DNA of 64,000 nt from CAWDLX01 sp046728155 (GTDB lineage: Bacteria > Actinomycetota > Actinomycetes > Mycobacteriales > Micromonosporaceae), in NCBI GenBank assembly GCA_046728155.1, contig JBKPDY010000006.1, positions 1 to 64,000 of the forward strand. Direction: 5' to 3'. The notes beneath the pieces are model-generated. The model did not search any database. It was not told the origin of the DNA and saw nothing but the letters and a program-made list of their open reading frames with translations. This document shows, piece by piece, positions 42,503 through 49,712 of this stretch; position 1 is the stretch's first letter; every line of letters begins with the position of its first letter. A program made the position numbers and the translations under genes.

Positions 42503-43738
42503 CTAGGTCACCGATCGCAGACCGGTCACTCCGGGAACCGTGACTCTGCCCAGCCGCCGGCCGGTAGCGGCGTCACGCCACTCGATCGCGTCGCCGAGTC
42601 CGACGTAGACCCGAGAACCATCCACACTGGACGCGAGCCCGAGCGCGGTGCCCGGTAGTTCCCACCTCGTCCGGACGGTCAGGTCCGGTCGACCCAGGAC
42701 GAGCACCCGTGCGCCGGCGGCGATGAACACTGCGTCCGCCGCGGCGACCGCGAACGCGTTTCCTGGCAACGGCTCGACGTTGGCGACGCGATCTACGGTC
42801 AGCGAATCGCTGTCGACCACGGCGAGGTGGCCGCCGGCGGCGTCGACGACGTAGAGCTGCCCACCGTCCGGACGGATCGCGAGGGGGTGCCCGGCGTTGG
42901 GACTCACCCCGAACGGTGACGGCAGGTCCACGCAGTAGGCCCAGTGCTGGTCGAGCTGGAGCGTGTGGATGAAGGCGAGATCCGCGTCCGGCCAGGCGTC
43001 GTCGGCCGCCGCGGCTCCGGGCTGGTTCGTGTAGAGGGTGTAGAGCACATCATGGTTGGGCGCGAAGACCGCGTTGCGACGCCGGCCGCGCATCTCCTCC
43101 TCGGCGCCCGGCGGGATCGGAACCTTGTCCCGTGTCAACAGCGGCGTCGGCGCCTTGGTCACCAGATTGACCTCGCGTACCCGGTAGTGCTCCGGGGCGG
43201 TCGCCGGCTGCCAGTCCAGGACGTAGATGCCGTGGCCGTCGACGGTGAAGGCGTCCGGCACGTAGTTTCCGGAGAGGTCGACCCGCACCGGGTCGGTTTC
43301 GGCACCGACGATGAGCATGCTCGTCTGCGGCCGGCCGGCCGGGGCGTACGCCGCGACCGGAGCCCCGGGTTCCTTCGCCGGCGCGACGAGCGCGACCATG
43401 TTCCCGGCCCCGCCGGCGACGGCGGGCGCCCACGCTCCGGCCAGCCGCAGCGTGTTGAGGACTTCGCCGTCGTGGGTCGATATCACGACGAGGTCGGTGT
43501 CCACGGCCCGGGCCCGGGTTGCGAATATCGTCGATCCGTCAGGCGTCGCCGCCGCGGCGCCGACCCGGTCGACGCCACTGCCCCGCACGACGGCGAGCCC
43601 GTCGCCGAGGTCCACGAGCAGGACGTCCGGCGGTCCGGACGCCGGACCCGCGGTGGCCTGCCGAGGTGCAGCGCAACCGGCTACCGTGGCTGCGGCGCCC
43701 GCACCGACGAGGGCGAGGAACTGGCGTCGTGTCGTCAT
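42503..43738 (-). CDS. Tat-exported lipoprotein, YncE-like beta-propeller
   Basis: 411 residues from ATG 43738. N-terminus TTRRQFLALVGAGAAATVAGC has a twin-arginine motif and a lipobox (VAGC). The rest is a repetitive all-beta domain whose blades include GNYVPDAFTVDGHGIYVLD, HPLAIRPDGGQLYVVDAAG and GLASSVDGSRVYVGLGD, as in YncE/NHL propellers. Probably cell-surface binding or sensing. It is divergent from the sigma-factor fusion gene, about 70 bp away, so the two may be functionally linked (inference). Confidence 0.8.
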   Translation of the reverse strand: MTTRRQFLALVGAGAAATVAGCAAPRQATAGPASGPPDVLLVDLGDGLAVVRGSGVDRVGAAAATPDGSTIFATRARAVDTDLVVISTHDGEVLNTLRLAGAWAPAVAGGAGNMVALVAPAKEPGAPVAAYAPAGRPQTSMLIVGAETDPVRVDLSGNYVPDAFTVDGHGIYVLDWQPATAPEHYRVREVNLVTKAPTPLLTRDKVPIPPGAEEEMRGRRRNAVFAPNHDVLYTLYTNQPGAAAADDAWPDADLAFIHTLQLDQHWAYCVDLPSPFGVSPNAGHPLAIRPDGGQLYVVDAAGGHLAVVDSDSLTVDRVANVEPLPGNAFAVAAADAVFIAAGARVLVLGRPDLTVRTRWELPGTALGLASSVDGSRVYVGLGDAIEWRDAATGRRLGRVTVPGVTGLRSVT

Positions 43739-43808
43739 ACCCTGGTGACACCGAGGGAACCCGTACGGTTCCGGCGGTGTCAGTGGGGGAAAGGAGGTTG
43801 ACGGCTCC

Positions 43809-44924
43809 GTGGCGGACGACGCCGATCTCGTCGCCCGGGCGCGTCTCGGTGACCAGGACGCGTTCGCGGATCTGGTTGCCCGCAACGCGGATGCTGCCAT
43901 GCGTACCGCCCTTCAGTTCGGAGCCGGAGACGACGCCGACGATGTGGTCCAGGAGGCCTTCGTCAAGGCGTACCGGCGGCTCAGCGAGTACCCTGGTCAA
44001 GCCTCATTCCGGTCGTGGCTGGTGGCGATCGTCGCGAACGAGGCGCGTAACCTGCACCGGTCCCGCCGGCGGCGCGAGGAAGCAACGGTACGGGCCGCGC
44101 TCGCGACCGTGGCGCCGCCGCCGATCGACTCCGCGGTCGAGTCGACGCTCGCGGCCGAACAGCGTCGGGAGCTGGTCGCCGCCGTCCGCCATCTGACCGG
44201 GCTCGACCGCGATGTGATCGCGAGCCGGTTCCTACTGGATCGCAGTGAGGCGGAGACCGCGGCACGCCTCGACCTCCCGCTGGGTACCGTGAAGTCCCGT
44301 ACCGCCCGGGCTCTGGCCAGACTGCGAACTCATCTCGGCATCGCGATAGCCGTCGCGGCCGCGGCCGCGATCATTGTGCTGGTGCCGCCCGTACGGACCG
44401 CCGCGGCCGACATCGTCACCAGTGTCCTGCGCCTCGCCGGTGTCGAGGTACACATCAGCCCGGCCGGCGACAAGCCGCCCGCCTCGCCCCAACCACTCCC
44501 CTTCACCCGGGTCGTGAGCCTCGACGAGGCCCGCCGGCTCGCCCATTTTCCGATCGGCGTCCCCACGGCCCTGGGCGCGCCGACCGAGGTGCGCATCTCC
44601 GACCCAGCGGCGGACGGGTCGCCGAGGGTGGTCTCGCTCTTCTTCCGCCGGGGCTCGGTTCGCCTCGACGAGTATTCCGGACGGTTCGAGCTGATGTTCG
44701 TGAAGACCGCCCGCGACGTCAGCTACCTCACGGTACGTGGTGCACCCGCCCTGTGGCTCGCCGGGCCGCATGAACTGACCTATGTGGACACCAGTGGCGT
44801 CGTGCGGACACCGACGACCCGCACGGCCGGGCTGACCCTCATCTGGCAACGCGACGAGGTGGCGTACCGGATCGAAGGCCTCACGTCCGCGGCCTTCGCC
44901 GTCGCGGTCGCCGAGTCCATCTGA
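43809..44924 (+). CDS. ECF sigma factor fused to a membrane helix and extracytoplasmic domain
   Basis: 371 residues, GTG start with AAAGGAGG 11 nt upstream. Region 2 (DADDVVQEAFVKAYRRLSEY, FRSWLVAIVANEARN) and region 4 (LTGLDRDVIASRFLLDRSEAETAARLDLPLGTVKSRTARAL) occupy residues 1-178. Then one membrane helix (about 182-202) and a soluble domain of about 165 residues that would lie outside the cell; DUF4367-like features include LTYVDTSG...LTLIWQRDEVAYRIEG. So the sigma factor is itself membrane-anchored. Divergent from the lipoprotein gene. Confidence 0.9.
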   Translation: MADDADLVARARLGDQDAFADLVARNADAAMRTALQFGAGDDADDVVQEAFVKAYRRLSEYPGQASFRSWLVAIVANEARNLHRSRRRREEATVRAALATVAPPPIDSAVESTLAAEQRRELVAAVRHLTGLDRDVIASRFLLDRSEAETAARLDLPLGTVKSRTARALARLRTHLGIAIAVAAAAAIIVLVPPVRTAAADIVTSVLRLAGVEVHISPAGDKPPASPQPLPFTRVVSLDEARRLAHFPIGVPTALGAPTEVRISDPAADGSPRVVSLFFRRGSVRLDEYSGRFELMFVKTARDVSYLTVRGAPALWLAGPHELTYVDTSGVVRTPTTRTAGLTLIWQRDEVAYRIEGLTSAAFAVAVAESI

Positions 44925-45118
44925 AGGCCCGGATTCCGCGGGCATCGCTACGCACGATTGCCGTTCCGGCACCGGAAACGCGGCCAGGCGTCACTTCTGG
45001 TACACAAGCCCCGATCTTGGCGCTCGGGAACCGAGATGTTCCCGAGATATGGACCAACCCCCGAATCGACGCGGTCCCCTGTGGCCGAGCGGTGCCCCGG
45101 CCCGCCCTTCGGAATGCC

Positions 45119-45173
45119 TTGACCGGTGCCGTCGAGAGGTCTAGCTTGCTCGATTAGGAAACTTTCCTAATCG
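45119..45173 (+). promoter_or_regulatory. Promoter and palindromic operator of the GH18 gene
   Basis: -35 TTGACC (45119-45124), 17-bp spacer, -10 TAGCTT (45142-45147). A perfect palindrome covers 45151-45173: half-sites CGATTAGGAAA and TTTCCTAATCG around a single C. Transcription should start inside it, about 45154. Typical layout of a repressor operator. A GGAGG Shine-Dalgarno follows before ATG 45190. Confidence 0.65.
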
Positions 45174-45189
45174 AATCTTGGAGGCATCG

Positions 45190-46539
45190 ATGCGCGTACC
45201 CGGGCGACGCTCCATCGCGGCCGGCCTCGCCGCGCTCGTCGCCATCTCGGTCGCCCTGGCATGGGGCGCGGCTGCCTACGGCGGCGGAGATCGCGGCTCC
45301 ACCGGAACTCATGAGTCGAAGATGCGCCAGGTCGCCTACTTCATCCAATGGGGAATCTACGGGCGCTCCTTCTTCGTCAAGAACCTGGACACCTCCGGCG
45401 AGGCGTCGAAACTAACGGGTGTCAACTACGCATTCGCTAACGTGGCTCCCGAAGGAGACGCCATTACCTGCCAGTCCGGCGACGTGTGGGCGGATTATGA
45501 GCGGCCGGTGCCGGCCGAGGAGAGCGTCGACGGCGTGGCCGACCAGTGGGGCGAGCCGCTCAACGGCAATTTCGGTCAGCTGCTCAAGCTCAAGGCCAAG
45601 TACCCCGACCTCAAGGTGTTGCTGTCCCTGGGCGGCTGGACCTGGTCGAAGTACTTCTCCGACGCGGCCCTGACCGCGCAGTCGCGCCAGTCGTTCGTAT
45701 CGTCCTGTGTGGACCGTTTCATCAAGGGCAACCTGCCCTCGCTCGGCCCGGGCGATGCCGGCGGGCCAGGATCCGCGGCGGGCCTCTTCGACGGCATCGA
45801 CATCGACTGGGAGTGGCCCGGCAGTGAGGGCAACGCCGGCAACATCGTCCGACCCGAGGACAAGACCAACCTGACGCTGCTGCTCAAGGAGTTCCGCAAG
45901 CAACTGGACACGTACGGCAAGGAGACCGGCAAGCACTACGAGCTGACCGCCTTCCTGCCGGCCGACCCGGCGAAGATCGCGGCGGGCTTCGAGGGTCAGA
46001 AGATCTTCAACTGGCTCGACTACGGCAACATGCAGGGGTACGACTTCCACGGCACGTGGGAGTCGGTCACCAACCAGCAGTCGGCGATCCGGGTGCCGGC
46101 CGGCGCGCCGACAACCCCGGACTTCAGCATCGACTCGAGCGTCAACGCGTGGCTCGCGGCCGGGGCGAGGAGCGAGCAGCTGGTCATCGGCATGCCGGCG
46201 TACGGCCGGGGTTGGACCGGCGTGACCGGCGGCGGCGACGGGCTCTTCCAGCCGGCGTCCGGCCCGGCGCCCGGTACCTGGGAACCCGGCACTGAAGACT
46301 ACAAGGTGCTCAAGACCTTGCCCGGCAACGGATTCACGGTGCACCGCGATGTGCGTTCCGGATTCGCCTGGCTATTCGACGGAACGACCTTCTGGACGTA
46401 CGACGACCCGGCGGTCGTCTTCGAGAAGGCCCTCTACATCAAGCACCACGACCTGGGTGGAGCGATGATGTGGGAGCTATCCGGGGACGACGCCACGGGG
46501 ACCCTGACCCGGACCATCCATCTTGGACTGGGAATCTGA
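45190..46539 (+). CDS. Secreted GH18 chitinase
   Basis: 449 residues from ATG 45190. Signal peptide to about residue 35. Barrel motifs: YFIQWGIYGRSFFV, LSLGGWTWS, the catalytic DGIDIDWEWPG (Glu proton donor), MQGYDFHGTW, and MMWELSGDD at the end. It degrades chitin by retention using the substrate N-acetyl group. Complete barrel with the CID-type insertion (YGRGW region); no binding module. Regulated, by layout, by the palindrome over its start site. Confidence 0.94.
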   Translation: MRVPGRRSIAAGLAALVAISVALAWGAAAYGGGDRGSTGTHESKMRQVAYFIQWGIYGRSFFVKNLDTSGEASKLTGVNYAFANVAPEGDAITCQSGDVWADYERPVPAEESVDGVADQWGEPLNGNFGQLLKLKAKYPDLKVLLSLGGWTWSKYFSDAALTAQSRQSFVSSCVDRFIKGNLPSLGPGDAGGPGSAAGLFDGIDIDWEWPGSEGNAGNIVRPEDKTNLTLLLKEFRKQLDTYGKETGKHYELTAFLPADPAKIAAGFEGQKIFNWLDYGNMQGYDFHGTWESVTNQQSAIRVPAGAPTTPDFSIDSSVNAWLAAGARSEQLVIGMPAYGRGWTGVTGGGDGLFQPASGPAPGTWEPGTEDYKVLKTLPGNGFTVHRDVRSGFAWLFDGTTFWTYDDPAVVFEKALYIKHHDLGGAMMWELSGDDATGTLTRTIHLGLGI

Positions 46540-46550
46540 AGGATCCACAC

Positions 46551-46585
46551 TTGTGGGGCGGCGGCCGCAGGCCGCCGCCCCACAA
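46551..46585. terminator. Bidirectional hairpin terminator between convergent GH18 genes
   Basis: Perfect 16-bp stem (TTGTGGGGCGGCGGCC and its complement) with a GCA loop, placed 12 nt after one stop and 11 nt after the other. Serves both convergent genes. Confidence 0.85.
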
Positions 46586-46595
46586 CATTGGCCGG

Positions 46596-47633
46596 CTATC
46601 CTGTGAATGGAGCGAGCACGTGGGTGAAGTCCCACGTGTTCTGCACTATGCCGGAGCAGTCGTTGCGGCCCCGTGAGCCCGGGCAGCCGCCGTTGTCGCG
46701 CTGGATCGCCCAGATCGAGAGCGTGTTGATCCCGTTGGCCTGGGCGAACGCCAGCAGCTGCTGGGCATCCGCGACGTAGGTCACCTCCGTCTTCTGCGGG
46801 AAGTCGTCGATGCCCGGCATGAGAGTGTTGCCCTCCATCGCCCACAGCTCCGCAGATGTCTTGGTCGGGTAGAGCGTCGCGAGCTGGGCGTGCAGGCCTT
46901 GGGCGGCGCTGATGGCGGCGGCCCCCATCTGCGTGGTCTGGTGGTCGTAGTAGTCGAACGTCATGATGTTCACCACGTCCACCCGGGTGTTGTTGGCGAC
47001 GGCGTTCTGCAGGACGGCGAGCCCGTTGGGCTCCAGCCCTGCCGGCTCGACCGGGAGTGTGTAAGAGATCTGCAGGGTCCGGCCCTGGCTGGTGGCCCAG
47101 TCCTCCAGCAGTTTGATGGCCTTGTTGCGGCGGTCGATGCCCGCGGCGTCGGAGAGCGCCTTCACTTCGACGTCCATGTCCAGCCGGGTAACGTCGTACG
47201 TTGTCACCACGGACTGATAGGCCGCCACAATCTGGTTGATGTCAGTACAGGCGTCCGCGAGTTCCCGGCCGCTGTTGTCGGCGCTGAACCCCCCGAACGA
47301 GGGGATCACATCGCCACCGATGGCGCGCAGGCTGGCCAGATCGCTCAGATACTTGCCTGATGCCATGGTCTGCGACGCGTCGCCGTTCCAGACCGGCGTG
47401 CACGGACCCCTCCGGGCAGTCTCGATGAATGCGAGGGTGAAGTACTTCGCGCCGGATTGTTGAGCGATCGTGGTAAGGCTGTCGGTGGTCCAGGTTTCGA
47501 AGTAGGGCGCGTAGACGTGGGCGGGAAGAGGCGTGGCCGCCTGGGCCGCACTGGCGGCGAGGATCACGCCGCCAGTAGCCAGCAGGAGAGCCATCAGGAG
47601 CGCCGAAGCGCGTCGGTGCAGGGACATCGTCAT
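46596..47633 (-). CDS. Secreted GH18 family chitinase-like enzyme
   Basis: 345 residues from ATG 47633; signal peptide ending about AAQA (residue 32). It has YFTLAFIE, VIPSFGGFSA and the catalytic VTRLDMDVEV, in which the DxDxE of GH18 is retained (LDMDVE). Later YTLPVEPAGLE and VDVVNIMTFDYYD complete the barrel. Resembles actinomycete GH18 enzymes distinct from ChiC-type. Its ATG overlaps the GH9 stop (ATGA), so the two are coupled. Confidence 0.88.
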   Translation of the reverse strand: MTMSLHRRASALLMALLLATGGVILAASAAQAATPLPAHVYAPYFETWTTDSLTTIAQQSGAKYFTLAFIETARRGPCTPVWNGDASQTMASGKYLSDLASLRAIGGDVIPSFGGFSADNSGRELADACTDINQIVAAYQSVVTTYDVTRLDMDVEVKALSDAAGIDRRNKAIKLLEDWATSQGRTLQISYTLPVEPAGLEPNGLAVLQNAVANNTRVDVVNIMTFDYYDHQTTQMGAAAISAAQGLHAQLATLYPTKTSAELWAMEGNTLMPGIDDFPQKTEVTYVADAQQLLAFAQANGINTLSIWAIQRDNGGCPGSRGRNDCSGIVQNTWDFTHVLAPFTG

Positions 47634-49549
47634 GCTCCGCTCATCTGCCAGGCGAACGCCAACGGTGACGTGGCGGTGAGGTCGACCGCGGGTTCGGTGT
47701 TGGAGAACGACTGAACGTCGTCCTTGAATTCGGCGGTTCCATTGAAGGGCGCGTATACGTCGACTCCGTCGGCCGGACAGGCGCGCATGCCGCTCACCAG
47801 TCCCCGGGTGGCCGCGCTGTTCGGCCCCTCCACCGCCGCGCCGGCGAGCACGGGTGCGCTGCCATCGAGGGATCCGACGATGTTGGCCACCTGGTGCTGC
47901 AGGCAATGGGGGAATGTGCTGCCGTCGCCGACGATCAGCGAGAGACCCCACGCGTTGGCGCCGAGGATGTTGGCGAGCCACCGGTCGGCGTACGCCGCGT
48001 AGGTCGTCGTGGCGGTCAGGTGGTCGTACTCACGGGCCATGACCGCGAGCCCGGCCCCGTGCGAGGTGGTATCCCAGGTCGCCCACGGGAAACCGAACCC
48101 GAACGGGTCCTGGGTCGACTGTCCGACCGCATTGTCCAGCTGCTTCTTGATGTCGGCCGTCAACGCCGCGACGCTAGTCGCCAGGCCGGCTGGATTCCCG
48201 GCCCGTGTGATCGCGTTGGCCAGCTCGAAGTGGGCGAGGCCGCTGACGTCGTACAGGTTGAGGGTGTCCCCCGCGTCGTTGGGACCCGTGATGTAGGCGT
48301 TGGCCCATTGCGCGGCCTTCTGTAGATAGAACATCGGGTCGCTGTGCGGTAGACCCGGCGGCGGCGAGGCCGACGCCAGGGCGAGGTTGAGTTCGGTGGC
48401 GCCCAGTTCAAGGTCGTCGCGCCACTCGGTCTCGGGGTAGAAACTGAACGGGATCACCGTCAAGAGCGGTGCGTTCGGCGCCGTGTTGGCCAGGTCGAAG
48501 ACGTGTTCCGCCGACAGCAGGCATGTGTTCGCGTAGGCCGGAGCGCTCGTCCGGTACACCTGGTAGCACAGCGCGAGGGCCGCCGCCTCCCGGCCGGCGA
48601 GGTTGGGACTGATCAGTCCACCCGGCGAGTTGGCCGGGAAGACGGGTCGGTTGCGGATGTAGCGGTCCGCGGGCGCCGTACCGCCGTACGTGTCGTCGGC
48701 CTGGGGCAGCCGCCAGATGTCGTGGTCACCGACGATCTTCGCGTTGCCCTCGCCGATGCCGACCTGGTAGTACAACGTGCGGGTACCGTCGTTCCACATC
48801 CGTTGCAGCCAGTCGGTGCCGAAGCGCGCCTCGGCGCTGAACGAACTGCCCATCTGGCTCGGGAAGTCCCGGACGCCGGCAAGCATGACATCGACGGTGT
48901 AACTCTCCGTCTGCACGAACTTGAGGTAGTCGCCCGCGTCCCACCAGCCGCCCGAGGCGTCGACGTTGATGCCGAGCGGCGTCAGGTCGCCGGAGAAGCC
49001 GCCCGACGAGCGGGCCTTCGGCGTGGCGTACGTCATCGCGGCGGCGTCGTTGAGGTGGCCCGGCGCCGTGCGCAACAGTGACGGGATGTAGGACGCGCCG
49101 TCGCGCGAGTTCTGGTAGTAGGACACGGCGTTGGCCATGGCGGACGCGTAGACGGCCTGACCGCTGTCGATGCGGAAGCTCGGGGAGGTCGCCGCGATCG
49201 GCCCGGTGACGGAGACGGTGTACGTACCGGCAGCGGTCACGGCGTCGAAGTCAAGGGCGTACACGTCGGGGTACGCGTTGCTCCACGATCCGAGGTTGGC
49301 GCCGATCGGGGCGGAGAAGACGGTCGCGCCGGAGGAGTTCTTCACCGCGAACGTCGCTCCGGTCTCCGCGCCGGACGCCATCAGGTATGCCCGCTTGGTT
49401 GGACTCGAGTAACCGAGTTGGTTGACCCGGACGAAGGCCGACGCGGCCGCGGCCGGAGCGGGCAGGGCGGGGCCGACGACCAGAAGCACCGCGATCGCGG
49501 TCGCGCTTGCCACCCCGAGCACCGGATGTAAATGGGGCGAACTCCGCAT
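47630..49549 (-). CDS. Secreted GH9 endoglucanase-type enzyme
   Basis: 639 residues. Signal peptide to about residue 36; N-terminal Ig-like CelD_N domain (about 38-125: VNQLGYSSPTKRAYL...PSFRID). The catalytic (alpha/alpha)6 domain has GGWWDAGDYLKFVQTE (nucleophile/base Asp pair), WRDDLELGATEL, HCLQHQ and the terminal FKDDVQSFSNTEPAVDLTA, where the acid Glu lies (SNTE). It hydrolyses beta-1,4-glucans. First gene of a two-gene unit with the GH18 gene. Confidence 0.92.
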   Translation of the reverse strand: MRSSPHLHPVLGVASATAIAVLLVVGPALPAPAAAASAFVRVNQLGYSSPTKRAYLMASGAETGATFAVKNSSGATVFSAPIGANLGSWSNAYPDVYALDFDAVTAAGTYTVSVTGPIAATSPSFRIDSGQAVYASAMANAVSYYQNSRDGASYIPSLLRTAPGHLNDAAAMTYATPKARSSGGFSGDLTPLGINVDASGGWWDAGDYLKFVQTESYTVDVMLAGVRDFPSQMGSSFSAEARFGTDWLQRMWNDGTRTLYYQVGIGEGNAKIVGDHDIWRLPQADDTYGGTAPADRYIRNRPVFPANSPGGLISPNLAGREAAALALCYQVYRTSAPAYANTCLLSAEHVFDLANTAPNAPLLTVIPFSFYPETEWRDDLELGATELNLALASASPPPGLPHSDPMFYLQKAAQWANAYITGPNDAGDTLNLYDVSGLAHFELANAITRAGNPAGLATSVAALTADIKKQLDNAVGQSTQDPFGFGFPWATWDTTSHGAGLAVMAREYDHLTATTTYAAYADRWLANILGANAWGLSLIVGDGSTFPHCLQHQVANIVGSLDGSAPVLAGAAVEGPNSAATRGLVSGMRACPADGVDVYAPFNGTAEFKDDVQSFSNTEPAVDLTATSPLAFAWQMSGA

Positions 49550-49577
49550 ACCAAGGCTCCTTTGGCTTGGCGTGATA

Positions 49578-49591
49578 GTTAGTTAACTTAC
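49578..49591. promoter_or_regulatory. Operator-like palindrome of the GH9 operon
   Basis: GTTAGTTAACTTAC centred on AGTTAACT. On the minus strand it lies just after a good promoter (-35 TTGACA, -10 TAGGTA, 18-bp spacer), so it covers the predicted start of transcription, as the related palindrome does for the GH18 gene at 45151. Confidence 0.55.
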
Positions 49592-49712
49592 CTACCGGTG
49601 TGTATCCCGATCTGTCAATGGCCACATGGCGAACTGATGTCGCGGTTGGGGAAATGTAGATCTCTCATTGGGGATCCAGGACGCCCCAGCTCCCCGGGTC
49701 TCGGCACCAGGA

